DNA of 64,000 bases, taken from the NCBI RefSeq assembly GCF_002002925.1, contig NZ_CP019511.1, positions 744,001 to 808,000 on the forward strand, given 5' to 3'. A model generated the notes under the pieces. The model worked only from the letters and a program-made list of their open reading frames with translations. It ran no database searches and was not told the DNA's origin. Both the position numbers and the translations under genes were made by a program. The stretch comes from Sphingomonas sp. LM7 (lineage in GTDB: Bacteria > Pseudomonadota > Alphaproteobacteria > Sphingomonadales > Sphingomonadaceae). Each line of letters begins with the position of its first letter. Position 1 is the stretch's first letter. Below are positions 34,887-44,555 of the stretch, in pieces.

Positions 34887-35507
34887 TTACGCTGGCGTCC
34901 CCGGCCACAACGCCAGACTGCCGGCGACCAACGATTCGAGTTCCTGATACGAGGCGCCTGCTCCGGCCTGAAGCGCCGTGCCCTGCAGGATCGCGATCAG
35001 GAACGCCGTGAGGGCGACCGGATTGGTGTCCAGGGGCAAGTCACCTTCCTCGCGCGCTTGCTCGAAACGGGCGATCAGCGCGTTCCGGATTACCAGCGCC
35101 CGCGCCAGCACGTCCGCCCGGATCGTCTCGGCCTCGGCTCCGCACGCGACCGAATTGATGACGCCCATGCACCCCTTGGGATCGCTGTCGCTCGCCTGCA
35201 TGGCGAGCATCCCGTGGAGCAGGGCTTTCGCCACACCCCGTGCCGTCGGCGCCTCGATCGCACGGTCGATGAAGTCGAGCTTCTCGCGCACATAGCGATC
35301 GAGCGCCATCTTGAAGAGCGCTTCCTTGTTGCCGAACGCCGAATAGAGGCTGGGCCGCGACACGCCGGTGGCGTCGGTCAGGTCGGTGAGCGTCGTGCCT
35401 TCATAGCCCTTGGTCCAGAACACCCGCATCGCCGCTTCGAGCGCGCGATCGGTGTCGAACGCGCGCGGGCGACCCATCCGGGCGGGACAAAGGACGATCT
35501 TCTTCAC
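34887..35507 (-). CDS. TetR/AcrR-family transcriptional regulator
   Basis: The 206-aa protein has an N-terminal helix-turn-helix (ALEAAMRVFWTKGYEGTTLTDLTDATGVSRPSLYSAFGNKEALFKMAL), typical of the YxAFGxKexLF class. GTG 35507 follows GAGAAAG. The all-helical ligand domain includes GCMGVINSVACG. It is transcribed in the same direction as, and just after, the second TetR gene, and could be a regulator of the adjacent efflux operon or of a distant target; the ligand is unknown. Confidence 0.9.
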   Translation of the reverse strand: MKKIVLCPARMGRPRAFDTDRALEAAMRVFWTKGYEGTTLTDLTDATGVSRPSLYSAFGNKEALFKMALDRYVREKLDFIDRAIEAPTARGVAKALLHGMLAMQASDSDPKGCMGVINSVACGAEAETIRADVLARALVIRNALIARFEQAREEGDLPLDTNPVALTAFLIAILQGTALQAGAGASYQELESLVAGSLALWPGTPA

Positions 35508-35548
35508 GGTCTTTCTCTGATTTGTGAGTGAAGCCCTGTGCGCATCGG

Positions 35549-36154
35549 CTAGGCCGAAAGCGCCTCGATGCGCCGATCAACGATGGCGGAGACATAGGCG
35601 AACAGCGGCTCGGTCCTCAGATTGGGATCGAAGGTGCGCCGCATCATGATCCCCAGCCCAAGCGCGAGGATGAAATCAACGAGCGCGGTCCGCTCACCCG
35701 AATCTTCGGCGCGCGGCGATATGGCAGTGAGCGCGGCGGACAGGCTGTCGCGGACCTTGCGGTCGACCGTGCGGTTGAGCTCGGCGATCCGCGCGCTGCG
35801 GCCCGATTCGGCGACGATCTCGCTCATCAGCCGGCCATCCTCGACCGGCTCGTCGCTGCGCAGGAAGCGATCGAGCCATTCGCGCACCGCTGGAATATCC
35901 CCCGTCCTGACTGCGGCAGCGAGCACGTCCTCTTCGAGCCAGTCGGCGACGTCGCGCTCGCAGATCGAGGCGATGATGTCCTCCTTGCTCTGGAAGTCGC
36001 GATAGATCTGGCCGACCTTGATGCCCGACGCGGTAGCGATCTGGGCGACGCCGGTCTGGTGAAATCCCTGCTCGATGAACAGCGTGCGCGCGGTTTCGAG
36101 AAGATGTTCGCGGCGCATTTCTGCGCGGTTCGGCCGCGGTGGTTCGTCATTCAT
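35549..36154 (-). CDS. TetR-family repressor divergent from the RND efflux operon
   Basis: The 201-aa product starts MNDEPPRPNRAEMRREHLLE, with helix-turn-helix ARTLFIEQGFHQTGVAQIATASGIKVGQIYRDFQSKEDIIASI. ATG 36154 has GGGAG upstream; the frame is open to TTG 36181 without support. It is divergent from the efflux operon, with a 20-bp imperfect palindrome between them (36218-36237), so it most likely represses that operon and itself, as AcrR-type proteins do. Confidence 0.92.
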   Translation of the reverse strand: MNDEPPRPNRAEMRREHLLETARTLFIEQGFHQTGVAQIATASGIKVGQIYRDFQSKEDIIASICERDVADWLEEDVLAAAVRTGDIPAVREWLDRFLRSDEPVEDGRLMSEIVAESGRSARIAELNRTVDRKVRDSLSAALTAISPRAEDSGERTALVDFILALGLGIMMRRTFDPNLRTEPLFAYVSAIVDRRIEALSA

Positions 36155-36217
36155 CTGCGGTACTTCTCCCGGGGTTGCCAAGCTGAGATCGCCTTCATAT
36201 AAGCCCGCCCTCCATAT

Positions 36218-36237
36218 GTGTGTGAACGCTCACTCAC
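36218..36237. promoter_or_regulatory. Imperfect palindrome, candidate TetR operator
   Basis: GTGTGTGAACGCTCACTCAC matches its own reverse complement at 16 of 20 positions. It lies between the divergent TetR (36154) and efflux (36262) starts, 25 bases before the efflux ATG, in the place and of the length expected for a TetR-family operator. Confidence 0.6.
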
Positions 36238-36261
36238 AGTCAATATTTCCCCGGTGATTTC

Positions 36262-37443
36262 ATGAAAAAACTGCTGTCGGCGCTTGGTGTAGCACTGATT
36301 CTCTCGGGCTGCGGCAGTGGTGGCGGGGATGCCGCGCAGCAGGCGGCGGCAGCGGGGCCGGCGACGGTCGGCTACATCACCGTGCGCGAGGAGCCGGTGA
36401 CGCTGAGTACCGAGCTTCCGGGCCGCACTAGCGCCTATGAGACGTCGGACGTGCGCCCGCAGGTCAATGGCATCATCCAGGCACGGCTGTTCGAGGAAGG
36501 CGACATGGTCCGCGCCGGCCAGCCGCTCTATCGAGTCGATCCTGGGCCGTATCAGGCGCAGGTTGCCAGCGCCCGCGCGGCGCTGGCGCGTGCCCGCGCC
36601 ACGATCGGCTCGACGGCGTCGCTGGCGCGCCGCTACGACGAACTCGTCCGTATCAACGCGATCTCGCGCCAGGATGCCGAGAACGCCACCGCGGGCGCAC
36701 AACAGGCCCGCGCCGACGTCGCGGCGCAGGAAGCCGCGCTGCGCGCCGCGCAGATCGATCTCGACCGCACCACGGTCCGCGCGCCGATCTCGGGCCGGAT
36801 CGGGCGTTCGACCTTCACCACCGGCGCGCTGGTCTCGGCGTCGCAGTCCGATCCGCTGGCGACGATCCAGCGGCTCGACCCGATCTATGTCGATATCCAG
36901 CAGTCGAGCGCCGAAGTGCTCAACCTGCGCCAGCAGATGATGCAGGGCGACGTGACGCGCGGCAGCGGCGCTGCGCGGGTGCGGCTAAAGCTCGAGAACG
37001 GCTCGACCTACCCGCAGGAGGGTACGCTCAAGTTCACCGATGTGACGGTCGATCCGGCGACCGGCAGCCAGGTGATCCGCGCGGTCTTCGCCAATCCCAA
37101 CGGTTTGCTGCTGCCCGGCATGTTCGCGCGTGCCGAGATGATCCAGGGGACGCAGGCGCGTGGCATGCTGGTGCCGCAGCGCGCGGTCTCGCGCAACGAG
37201 AAGGGTGAGGCAACGGCGCTGGTCATCGGCGCGGATGGCAAGCTCCAGCCGCGGGTGATCGCCGCGCCGCGGACGATCGGCACCAACTGGCTGGTCACCA
37301 GCGGGCTCAAGCCCGGCGACAAGGTCGTGATCGAAGGTGCGCAGAACCTCCAGCCGGGCACCCCGGTGAAGGGCGAGCCCTATCAGGCGGACAAGCCCGC
37401 GGCCCCTGCCCAGCAGGCCGTCGCCGCACCGAAGGCGCAGTAA
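36262..37443 (+). CDS. RND efflux periplasmic adaptor (membrane fusion protein, AcrA-like)
   Basis: The 393-aa lipoprotein starts with a signal and lipobox (LILSGCGSG). It contains the membrane-proximal and lipoyl halves (VRPQVNGIIQARLFEEGDMVRAGQPLYRVDP, then DRTTVRAPISGRIGR) around a helical hairpin. The beta-barrel domain follows, ending with GLKPGDKVVIEGAQNLQPGTPVKGEP. It links the inner-membrane pump to the outer-membrane channel in drug or solvent efflux. First gene of a three-gene operon; the pump gene follows after six bases. Confidence 0.95.
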   Translation: MKKLLSALGVALILSGCGSGGGDAAQQAAAAGPATVGYITVREEPVTLSTELPGRTSAYETSDVRPQVNGIIQARLFEEGDMVRAGQPLYRVDPGPYQAQVASARAALARARATIGSTASLARRYDELVRINAISRQDAENATAGAQQARADVAAQEAALRAAQIDLDRTTVRAPISGRIGRSTFTTGALVSASQSDPLATIQRLDPIYVDIQQSSAEVLNLRQQMMQGDVTRGSGAARVRLKLENGSTYPQEGTLKFTDVTVDPATGSQVIRAVFANPNGLLLPGMFARAEMIQGTQARGMLVPQRAVSRNEKGEATALVIGADGKLQPRVIAAPRTIGTNWLVTSGLKPGDKVVIEGAQNLQPGTPVKGEPYQADKPAAPAQQAVAAPKAQ

Positions 37444-37449
37444 CCCGTC

Positions 37450-40400
37450 ATGGCCCGCTATTTCATCGACCGGCCCATCTTCGCATGGGTCATCGCCATC
37501 ATCCTGATGCTCGCGGGGCTGCTCGCGATCCGCTCGCTGCCGATCGCGCAGTTTCCGGAGATCGCTCCGCCGACCGTCACGGTGAGCGCAAATTATCCCG
37601 GCGCCGATGCCGAGACGCTCGAACGCACCACCACGCAGATCATCGAGCAGCAGCTCAAGGGCATCGACAACCTTCGCTATTTCTCGTCCTCGTCCTCGTC
37701 GGCGGGCACGGTAGGCATCACGCTCACGTTCGAGCAGGGCACCGATCCGGACATCGCCCAGGTCCAGGTGCAGAACAAGCTGGCGGCGGCGACCTCGCTG
37801 CTGCCGCAGGAAGTCCAGCGCCAGGGCGTACAGGTCGCCAAGTCCGCAGCCAGCTTCCTGGTGATCGTCGGCCTCTATTCGGAGGACGGCTCGCACTCGA
37901 ACGTCGATCTGTCCGACATGGTCGTGTCGCGGCTTCAGGACCCGGTCAGCCGCGTCAACGGCGTCGGCGAGCTGATGGTGTTCGGCGGCCAATATGCGAT
38001 GCGCATCTGGCTCGATCCGATCAAGCTGCAGAATTACGGCCTCGCGATCTCGGACGTCACCACTGCGGTGCAGGCACAGAACGCCCAGGTCTCCGCCGGC
38101 CAGATCGGCGCGCTGCCCGCGTCCAAGGAGCAGGAACTCAACGCCACCGTCTCGGTCCAGTCGCGGCTGCAGACGCCCGAGCAGTTCGGCAATATCCGCC
38201 TGAAGACCGCCGCCAGCGGCGCGATCGTGCGGCTGCGCGATGTCGCTCGGGTCGAGCTCGGCGCGGAGACCTATGGCTTCGACGTCAAGTATAACGGCAA
38301 GCCGGCCTCGGGCTTCGGCGTGCGCCTCGCAGCCGGCGCAAACGCGCTCGACACCGTCGATGCGGTCAAGGCACGGGTGAGCGAGATCGCGAAGACGCTG
38401 CCCGCCGACGTCAAGGTCATCTACCCGTACGATTCGACGCCGTTCGTCCGCCTGTCGGTCGAGCAGGTGATCCACACGCTGATCGAGGCGGTGGTGCTCG
38501 TCTTCCTCGTCATGTTCCTGTTCCTGCAGAACTGGCGCGCGACGCTGATCCCGACGATCGCGGTGCCGGTGGTGCTCCTCGGCACCTTCGCGGTGATGGC
38601 GGTGGCAGGCTATTCGATCAACACGCTCACCTTGTTCGGCATGGTGCTGGCGATCGGCCTGCTCGTCGACGACGCGATCGTCGTCGTCGAGAATGTCGAA
38701 CGCCTGATCCAGACCGAGGGACTGAGCCCCAAGGAAGCGGCGCGCAAATCGATGGACGAGATCAGCGGCGCGCTGATCGGCATCGGGCTGGTGCTCTCGG
38801 CGGTGTTCCTGCCGATGGCGTTCTTCGGCGGATCGACCGGCGTGATCTATCGCCAGTTCTCGATCACGATCGTCTCGGCGATGGTGCTCTCGGTGCTGGT
38901 CGCTTTGATCCTGACGCCCGCACTCTGCGCGACGATCCTCAAGCCGCACGATCCTACCAAGCACGAAGGCACCCGGCCGCTCGCGCGCTTCTTCCGCTGG
39001 TTCAACGACAAGTTCGACCGCGGCACCGACAAATATCAGGGCGGGGTCAAGCGCGTCTCGCGCAGCTGGAAGCGCTCGGGCCTGGTTTATCTGCTGATCG
39101 TCGCCGTGATGGCGATCGTGTTCGTCCGGCTGCCCGCGGGATTCCTGCCCGAAGAAGACCAGGGCACGGTGATCGCGCTGACCCAGGGTCCGGCAGGTGC
39201 CGCATTGCCGCGCACCGAGAAGGCACTGGCAGTGGTCCGCGATCACTTCCTCCAGGCCGAGAAGGACAGCGTCGCCGGCGTGTTCACGATCAGCGGCTTC
39301 TCGTTCGCCGGTCAGGGCCAGAATGCCGGCCTCGCCTTCATCAATCTCAAGCCGTGGGGCGACCGCGGCGACGCCGAGCAGAAGGCACAGGCGATCGCCG
39401 CGCGCGCGATGGGGCCATTCAGCCAATATAAGGATGCGATGATCTTCGCGCTGGTGCCGCCGGCGGTGCAGGAACTCGGCAACGCCACCGGCTTCGACCT
39501 GTGGCTGGTCGATAGCGCCAATGCGGGGCCGGAAAAGCTGCTCCAGACGCGCAACATGATGCTCGGCATGGCGATGCAGGAAAAGCGCGTTGCGCAGGTG
39601 CGGCCGCTCAGCCTTGAGGACGCGCCGCAGCTCAAGATCGATATCGATCAGGACAAGGCCGCCGCATTGGGGCTCGACATCGCGACGATCAACAATGCGA
39701 TCTCGAGCGCCTGGGGCAGTGCGTACGTCAACGACTTCATCGATCGCGGCCGCGTCAAGCGCGTCTATCTCCAGGCCGACGAAGGCTATCGCAGCTCGCC
39801 TGACGACCTCGCCAACTTCTACGTCCGCGGCGCCAATGGCGCGATGGCGCCGTTCTCGGCCTTTTCGACGATCAGCTGGGTCAAGGCGCCGGTGCAGCTC
39901 ACGCGCTACAACGGCCAGTCGGCGATGCAGCTCCAGGGCGCGCCGGCACCCGGCGTGAGCACCGGCGACGCGATGGCGGCGATGGCGGAGATCCACGCCA
40001 AGCTGCCGCCGGGCACGTCACTCGAATGGACCGGCCTCTCCTACGAGGAACGGCTGTCGGGTGGTCAGGCGCCTTCGCTCTATGCGCTGTCGCTGCTGAT
40101 CGTGTTCCTCTGCCTCGCCGCGCTCTACGAAAGCTGGTCGGTGCCGATCGCGGTGCTGCTGGTGGTGCCGCTCGGCGTGCTTGGCGCGCTGCTCGCCGCC
40201 CGCTTCACCGGGCTCAACAACGACATCTACTTGCAGGTGGGCCTGATCACCACGATCGGCGTCGCGGCCAAGAACGCGATCCTGATCGTCGAGTTCGCCG
40301 AGGAGCGCGTGCGCGAGGGGATGCACGCCTTCGACGCGGCGGTCGAAGCGGCACGGCTACGCCTCCGTCCGATCCTGATGACGAGCCTCGCGTTCATCTT

Positions 40401-40632
40401 CGGCGTAATGCCGCTGGCGATCTCCACCGGCGCGGGTGCCGGCGGCCAGAACGCGATCGGCCGCGCGGTGGTGGGGGGCATGTTCTCGGCCACCGTGCTC
40501 GCGATCTTCTTCGTGCCGATGTTCTTCGTCGTCGTGAGCCGATTGTTCGGCCACGGCCAGGGCACCAAGCCGGTCGCCCCTGCCGACGAAACCCACTTCC
40601 CGGATGGCGGCCCCACGCCGCACGGAGCCTGA
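37450..40632 (+). CDS. RND multidrug efflux pump, HAE1 family (AcrB-like)
   Basis: The 1060-aa protein is full length for hydrophobe/amphiphile efflux pumps. It starts [20 protein letters not shown] and shows the porter-domain start ([19 protein letters not shown]). TM4 has [17 protein letters not shown] with the proton-relay aspartate pair, [11 protein letters not shown] opens the second half, and [13 protein letters not shown] lies in TM10 with its conserved lysine. It works as a trimer with the adaptor and channel encoded either side. The C-terminus is short and polar. Confidence 0.97.
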   Translation: MARYFIDRPIFAWVIAIILMLAGLLAIRSLPIAQFPEIAPPTVTVSANYPGADAETLERTTTQIIEQQLKGIDNLRYFSSSSSSAGTVGITLTFEQGTDPDIAQVQVQNKLAAATSLLPQEVQRQGVQVAKSAASFLVIVGLYSEDGSHSNVDLSDMVVSRLQDPVSRVNGVGELMVFGGQYAMRIWLDPIKLQNYGLAISDVTTAVQAQNAQVSAGQIGALPASKEQELNATVSVQSRLQTPEQFGNIRLKTAASGAIVRLRDVARVELGAETYGFDVKYNGKPASGFGVRLAAGANALDTVDAVKARVSEIAKTLPADVKVIYPYDSTPFVRLSVEQVIHTLIEAVVLVFLVMFLFLQNWRATLIPTIAVPVVLLGTFAVMAVAGYSINTLTLFGMVLAIGLLVDDAIVVVENVERLIQTEGLSPKEAARKSMDEISGALIGIGLVLSAVFLPMAFFGGSTGVIYRQFSITIVSAMVLSVLVALILTPALCATILKPHDPTKHEGTRPLARFFRWFNDKFDRGTDKYQGGVKRVSRSWKRSGLVYLLIVAVMAIVFVRLPAGFLPEEDQGTVIALTQGPAGAALPRTEKALAVVRDHFLQAEKDSVAGVFTISGFSFAGQGQNAGLAFINLKPWGDRGDAEQKAQAIAARAMGPFSQYKDAMIFALVPPAVQELGNATGFDLWLVDSANAGPEKLLQTRNMMLGMAMQEKRVAQVRPLSLEDAPQLKIDIDQDKAAALGLDIATINNAISSAWGSAYVNDFIDRGRVKRVYLQADEGYRSSPDDLANFYVRGANGAMAPFSAFSTISWVKAPVQLTRYNGQSAMQLQGAPAPGVSTGDAMAAMAEIHAKLPPGTSLEWTGLSYEERLSGGQAPSLYALSLLIVFLCLAALYESWSVPIAVLLVVPLGVLGALLAARFTGLNNDIYLQVGLITTIGVAAKNAILIVEFAEERVREGMHAFDAAVEAARLRLRPILMTSLAFIFGVMPLAISTGAGAGGQNAIGRAVVGGMFSATVLAIFFVPMFFVVVSRLFGHGQGTKPVAPADETHFPDGGPTPHGA

Positions 40633-40636
40633 TATC

Positions 40637-42076
40637 ATGACCAAGCCGTTTCTCGTGCTCCTGGCGAGCGCGACCATTCTCAGCGGGTGCAACTTGGCGC
40701 CCAGCTATGTCCGGCCAGAAGGCGCGGTGCCGGCGGCGCTGCCCGAAGGCGGCGTTTATCCGCGCGCGGCGACCGACGCGGCCGATGTCAGCGCGATCGG
40801 CTGGCGGGACTTCTTTCTCGATCCGCGGCTGCGCCAGGTGATCGAGGCCGGGCTCGCCAATAATCGCGACTTGCGCATCGCGGCGGGCAACGTGCTCCAG
40901 GCACGCGCGCAATTGCGCACCCAGCGATCGGACCTGTTCCCGACCGCGACGGTTACCGGCAGCGGCACCTATACCAACAACATCGCCGGGGCAGGGGGCG
41001 CTGCGGGTGCTGCAGGCTCCGCCGATATCGAGGCCTATTCGCTCAACGCCGGCTTCTCCGCCTATGAACTCGACCTGTTCGGCCGCGTCCGCAATCTGAC
41101 GCGTGCGGCACAGGAACAATTGTTCGCGAGCGAGGAGGCCCAGCGCTCGGCACGGATCAGCCTGATCGCCGAGATCGCCACCAGCTGGCTGACGATGGCG
41201 TCCGATCAGGAACAGCTGCGGCTGTCACGCGAGACGCTCAAGGCGTTCGAGCAAACGCTGCGCCTTACCCGCGAGCAGTTCCGCATCGGGGTCGGCTCCG
41301 AACTCGAAGTGCGCCAGGCGGAGACCAATTATCAGGGCGCGCGCAACGACATCGCGACGCTGGAAACCCGCATCGCGCAGGACCAGAATGCGCTCAACCT
41401 GCTCGCCGGCGCGACCGTGCCGACCGAGCATCTGCCGACCGGCCTCGGCGCCGAGCCGATGACTCGCGACGCGCTTCCCGCCAGCCTTTCGTCCGAAGTG
41501 CTGCTGCACCGGCCCGACGTCCTGCAGGCCGAGCATCAGCTGATCGCGCAGAATGCCAATATCGGCGCGGCGCGCGCGGCGTTCTTCCCGACGATCTCGC
41601 TGACCGGGCTGGTCGGCACGGTCAGCACGGCGCTCTCGGGCCTGTTCGGCGCCGGCAGCTTCACCTATTCGGCGACGCCTTCGGTGGGCTTGCCGATCTT
41701 CGATGGCGGCCGGCGTTCGGGCAATCTGGCCTATGCGCGCGCGTCGCAGCAAGTCGCTGTCGCTACCTACGAAAAGGCGATCCAGACGGCGTTTCGCGAA
41801 GTCGCCGACGCGCTCGCCCAGCGCGGCAGGATCGGTGAGCAGATCGGCGCGCAATCGGCGCGTGCGAACGCGGCGCAAGTCGCGGCGCGGCTTTCGGACG
41901 CGCGTTTCCGCGCGGGCGTGGATTCCTTCCTGACGACGCTCGATGCGCAACGCACCGCCTATGCAGCGCAGCAGCAGCTGGTGACTGCGCGTCTCACCCA
42001 GGCAAGCAATCTCATCGAACTCTATCGTTCGCTGGGCGGTGGCTTGAACGAACCGGCTGAACGCGCGCCACAGTAG
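40637..42076 (+). CDS. NodT/OprM-type outer-membrane efflux lipoprotein
   Basis: The 479-aa product has a lipoprotein signal (ATILSGCNLAPSY) and two repeated helix-hairpin/barrel halves, recognisable by GLANNRDLRIAAGNVLQARAQ and RPDVLQAEHQLIAQNANIGAARAAFFPTI. This is the TolC-like trimeric channel of the operon. ATG 40637 lies four bases after the pump stop. The frame before it runs from 40604 in the pump gene and is not used. Confidence 0.94.
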   Translation: MTKPFLVLLASATILSGCNLAPSYVRPEGAVPAALPEGGVYPRAATDAADVSAIGWRDFFLDPRLRQVIEAGLANNRDLRIAAGNVLQARAQLRTQRSDLFPTATVTGSGTYTNNIAGAGGAAGAAGSADIEAYSLNAGFSAYELDLFGRVRNLTRAAQEQLFASEEAQRSARISLIAEIATSWLTMASDQEQLRLSRETLKAFEQTLRLTREQFRIGVGSELEVRQAETNYQGARNDIATLETRIAQDQNALNLLAGATVPTEHLPTGLGAEPMTRDALPASLSSEVLLHRPDVLQAEHQLIAQNANIGAARAAFFPTISLTGLVGTVSTALSGLFGAGSFTYSATPSVGLPIFDGGRRSGNLAYARASQQVAVATYEKAIQTAFREVADALAQRGRIGEQIGAQSARANAAQVAARLSDARFRAGVDSFLTTLDAQRTAYAAQQQLVTARLTQASNLIELYRSLGGGLNEPAERAPQ

Positions 42077-42574
42077 GCGCAAGCGCCAGAAAGCTTGGCC
42101 TGGCTGGCTGACTTCCGTCGGGTTTATCGCGATTGGCGAGCCGGCCAGCCGGGCAGGGTTGCGGTCTGGCGCGACGCTTCGCCGAGCGCGAGCCGCTGAC
42201 GTGGCGAGGTTCGTCGAGCGTAACTGTGGCCGCATCGGGATGCGTTGGTTTGCCTCGTTGCTGCCCCGCGCAGGTTGCTGCCTCCGACTAGCGGGTTGCC
42301 ACACCCGGGGATCACGCGCCAATTCCAGAACGCCGCTTCCTTGGTCCGCAGCGGAAGGGCCAACCAGTACGGAGCGCTCGGTGGCGCGAGAACGGAAACG
42401 GAATGGATGTCGGTTCCGGATACCGCCAGGGGCTCAGCTCACAGCGTTGCATTGGCGCGCTCGTTGGTTTGCCGTTTCCAGCAACATCCGGGATCGGCCG
42501 GGAGCCTTACAGAAAGCGATTTGAGGGAAGCAGCTGATGATGGGCGCGGCAGTCCGCCAACCCATGGAAATCGC
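42077..42574. other. Intergenic DNA between the efflux operon and the tRNA fragment
   Basis: About 500 bp without a gene I can support. Open frames on both strands (for example 42159-42524) are arginine- and proline-rich and lack ribosome sites. The sequence could be a decayed chromosomal spacer next to the second integration site. Confidence 0.4.
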
Positions 42575-42618
42575 TGGTGACCCCTACGAGAATCGAACTC
42601 GTGTTTTCGCCGTGAGAG
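42575..42618 (-). other. 3' fragment of a tRNA-Glu(CTC), probable attachment site of the second island
   Basis: The minus strand reads the 3' 44 bases of a tRNA-Glu from the anticodon (CTC) through the T-arm to an encoded CCA. It matches the intact tRNA-Glu at 12337-12380 at all but six positions. One pair of differences is compensatory in the T-stem, and the anticodon base differs (CTC versus TTC), so the fragment derives from a different glutamate tRNA. The 5' half is missing. It is followed on the right by an integrase gene, so it is best read as the att remnant of an integrated element. Confidence 0.75.
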
Positions 42619-42677
42619 AGTTAGTAAAGAGACAGTATAGGACGTAATGAGTACTACATAACGTCTTCAGTTATCTT

Positions 42678-42747
42678 GGAATGTCGCACAAAGCGTCCTT
42701 GAACATTCCGCCGCGTCTAGCTATGCTTATTACCGATCTATTACCGA
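42678..42747. promoter_or_regulatory. Repeats in front of the second integrase gene
   Basis: In the AT-richer 145 bp between the tRNA fragment and the integrase are an inverted repeat GGAATGT/ACATTCC (42678-42684, 42703-42709) and a direct repeat ATTACCGA (42729-42736, 42740-42747). They sit where recombinase arm sites or a promoter with operator would be. Confidence 0.35.
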
Positions 42748-42762
42748 ACTTTTGGTGACGTT

Positions 42763-44052
42763 ATGGGACGTGCGGTTCGCGATGCAAAAATAGACAAGCG
42801 TGAAGCGCGGCTTCGACTTGCCGTAAGCAAGGAGCCCTATTGGCGCCTGATCACCGAGGGTGCCCATCTCGGCTACTTTCGCGGCGGCCGGGTTGGGAAG
42901 TGGGTCGCACGTTATCGCAAGCCCGGCAGCGGATCGGGGTATGTGAAGACCACGCTGGCCGAAGCGGACGACATCCGTGACGCCGATGGTGCGGACATCC
43001 TGAGCTTCGCGCAGGCCGACCAAGCCGCCAGAGCTTGGTTCGAGGCGCAGGTATCCGGCCGAACCGTTCCAGCCGAACCTTTCTCCGTCAGCGACGCTCT
43101 CGATGAGTATATGGAGAACTACCGAGGAAAAGCGCTCTCCGACATGCGCTCGCGGACGAACCGCATAAAGCCGACGCTCGGTCACTATCAGGTGATGGAT
43201 CTCACCGCGAAGATATTGTCAGACTGGCATATGCAGCGGTCGAGGTGTCAGCCGCACATCCGGACGAAGAACCTCACCCGCAAGCCTATCTTGGCGAAGG
43301 CTATGGACCCGGAGTCCGTGCGCCGGCGAAGGTCTTCTGCCAATCGCGAACTTACCGTCCTCAAAGCTGCGCTCAACCGGGCGGTGCTTTATCGCGAACG
43401 GCTCCCGGTAAGCGCGTGGTCGAGGGTAAAGGCCTTCGCCAAAGTCGACGTGGCGAAGCGTCGCTACTTGAGCGACGAAGAGGCGCGGTTGCTGGTTAAC
43501 GCTTGCGAGGAAGAATTCCGACCGATGGTGAAGGCCGCTTTGCTCACCGGCGCGCGCTACGGCGAACTATGTCACGCGCGCGTTCGCGACTACGATCCAC
43601 AGTCGAAGACGCTCTGGATTGCCGAGACCAAGAGTGGGAACCCGCGCGCTGCCTATCTCGATCCGGAGGGGGTAGCGCTGATGGAGAAATCAACATTGGG
43701 CCGCGGTCAGAACGACCATCTGTTCGTAAGGACGGACGGTGAACCTTGGAAGCCTAGCCAGCAGCTACGCCGGATGGCCGAGGCTCACAGTGCGGCAAAG
43801 ATCGCCAAAACTGGGTTCCACGATCTTCGCAGAACCTTCGGAGCCCGCATGGCGCTTCGAGGTGTTCCGATGGCCGTGATTGCGGAAGCACTGGGACACG
43901 CCGACGAACGCATCACCCGCAAACACTACGCGCATCTTGCTCCGTCCTATGTGGCGGAGACGGTGAGGGCGGCGATCGCCGGCCTAGGGATAGTCGAAGC
44001 CTCCAACGTGGCCGTATTATCCACACGTCCGCCTGGGATCAAAGCTGCTTAG
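42763..44052 (+). CDS. Tyrosine recombinase / integrase of the second island
   Basis: The 429-aa protein has the catalytic residues: TGARYGEL (Arg, about residue 265), FHDLRRTF (His 353, Arg 356), LGHADERITRKHYAHL (His 379, Tyr 389). N-terminal half includes a SAM-like core-binding region starting at about residue 112. It is unlike the 644-aa integrase of the first island in length and sequence. It starts at ATG 42763 just inside the tRNA fragment and reads into the island. Confidence 0.94.
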   Translation: MGRAVRDAKIDKREARLRLAVSKEPYWRLITEGAHLGYFRGGRVGKWVARYRKPGSGSGYVKTTLAEADDIRDADGADILSFAQADQAARAWFEAQVSGRTVPAEPFSVSDALDEYMENYRGKALSDMRSRTNRIKPTLGHYQVMDLTAKILSDWHMQRSRCQPHIRTKNLTRKPILAKAMDPESVRRRRSSANRELTVLKAALNRAVLYRERLPVSAWSRVKAFAKVDVAKRRYLSDEEARLLVNACEEEFRPMVKAALLTGARYGELCHARVRDYDPQSKTLWIAETKSGNPRAAYLDPEGVALMEKSTLGRGQNDHLFVRTDGEPWKPSQQLRRMAEAHSAAKIAKTGFHDLRRTFGARMALRGVPMAVIAEALGHADERITRKHYAHLAPSYVAETVRAAIAGLGIVEASNVAVLSTRPPGIKAA

Positions 44053-44101
44053 GTTCTTGCCGGCGAACCCGGGATCAGCGCTGCCGGTAGTTATCGTCCG
44101 A

Positions 44102-44494
44102 TCAGTTCAAGATGATATCGTCGGTTCCGTTCTTGGTCATCATTCTGCCCATCGCGCTCAGCAGGGCACCCATGGCTACCGGCTTCATGATGACGTCGTC
44201 GGCTCCTGCCGCGAGGCACTGATCACGCAGGTCGGGTGCTGTGTCGGCGGTGACGACGATGACTGGAAGCAGCGCCCGGTCCCCGCTGGCAGCACGCAGG
44301 TGCCGTATGGCGGCAAGACCATCCATACCGGGCATCCGCAGGTCCATCAGCACGATGTTGTAGTCGCCATCAGCGATCATACGCAGCCCCGATTCCGCGT
44401 CCGGTGCTTCTTCCATGTCCGCACCGACTACGCGCAACATGTCCTTCACGACACGGCGATTCATGGGATCATCTTCTACGAACAGGACTTGCAT
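44102..44494 (-). CDS. Single-domain response regulator (CheY-like)
   Basis: The 130-aa receiver domain starts MQVLFVEDDPMNRR (acidic pair), has the phospho-acceptor Asp in IVLMDLRMPGMDG and the conserved lysine in DVIMKPV. There is no output domain. It lies 61 bases after the hybrid kinase gene on the same strand and is the likely phosphorylation target. Start ATG 44494 follows GGAG at eight bases. Confidence 0.93.
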   Translation of the reverse strand: MQVLFVEDDPMNRRVVKDMLRVVGADMEEAPDAESGLRMIADGDYNIVLMDLRMPGMDGLAAIRHLRAASGDRALLPVIVVTADTAPDLRDQCLAAGADDVIMKPVAMGALLSAMGRMMTKNGTDDIILN

Positions 44495-44555
44495 CGACCA
44501 CGCTCCGGCTTCGCGCACCCTAATGCGAGAGGCGTAAAGGATTGATTATAGGCGA

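Noticed and set aside
36985..39996. A 1003-codon open frame antisense to the efflux adaptor and pump genes
   Set aside because: It mirrors the real genes' codon bias in GC-rich DNA, has histidine/arginine-rich nonsense composition, and the forward genes have all RND motifs.
42159..42580. Overlapping plus-strand open frames before the tRNA fragment
   Set aside because: Arg/Pro-rich, no ribosome sites, no recognisable fold, and different frames are equally open.
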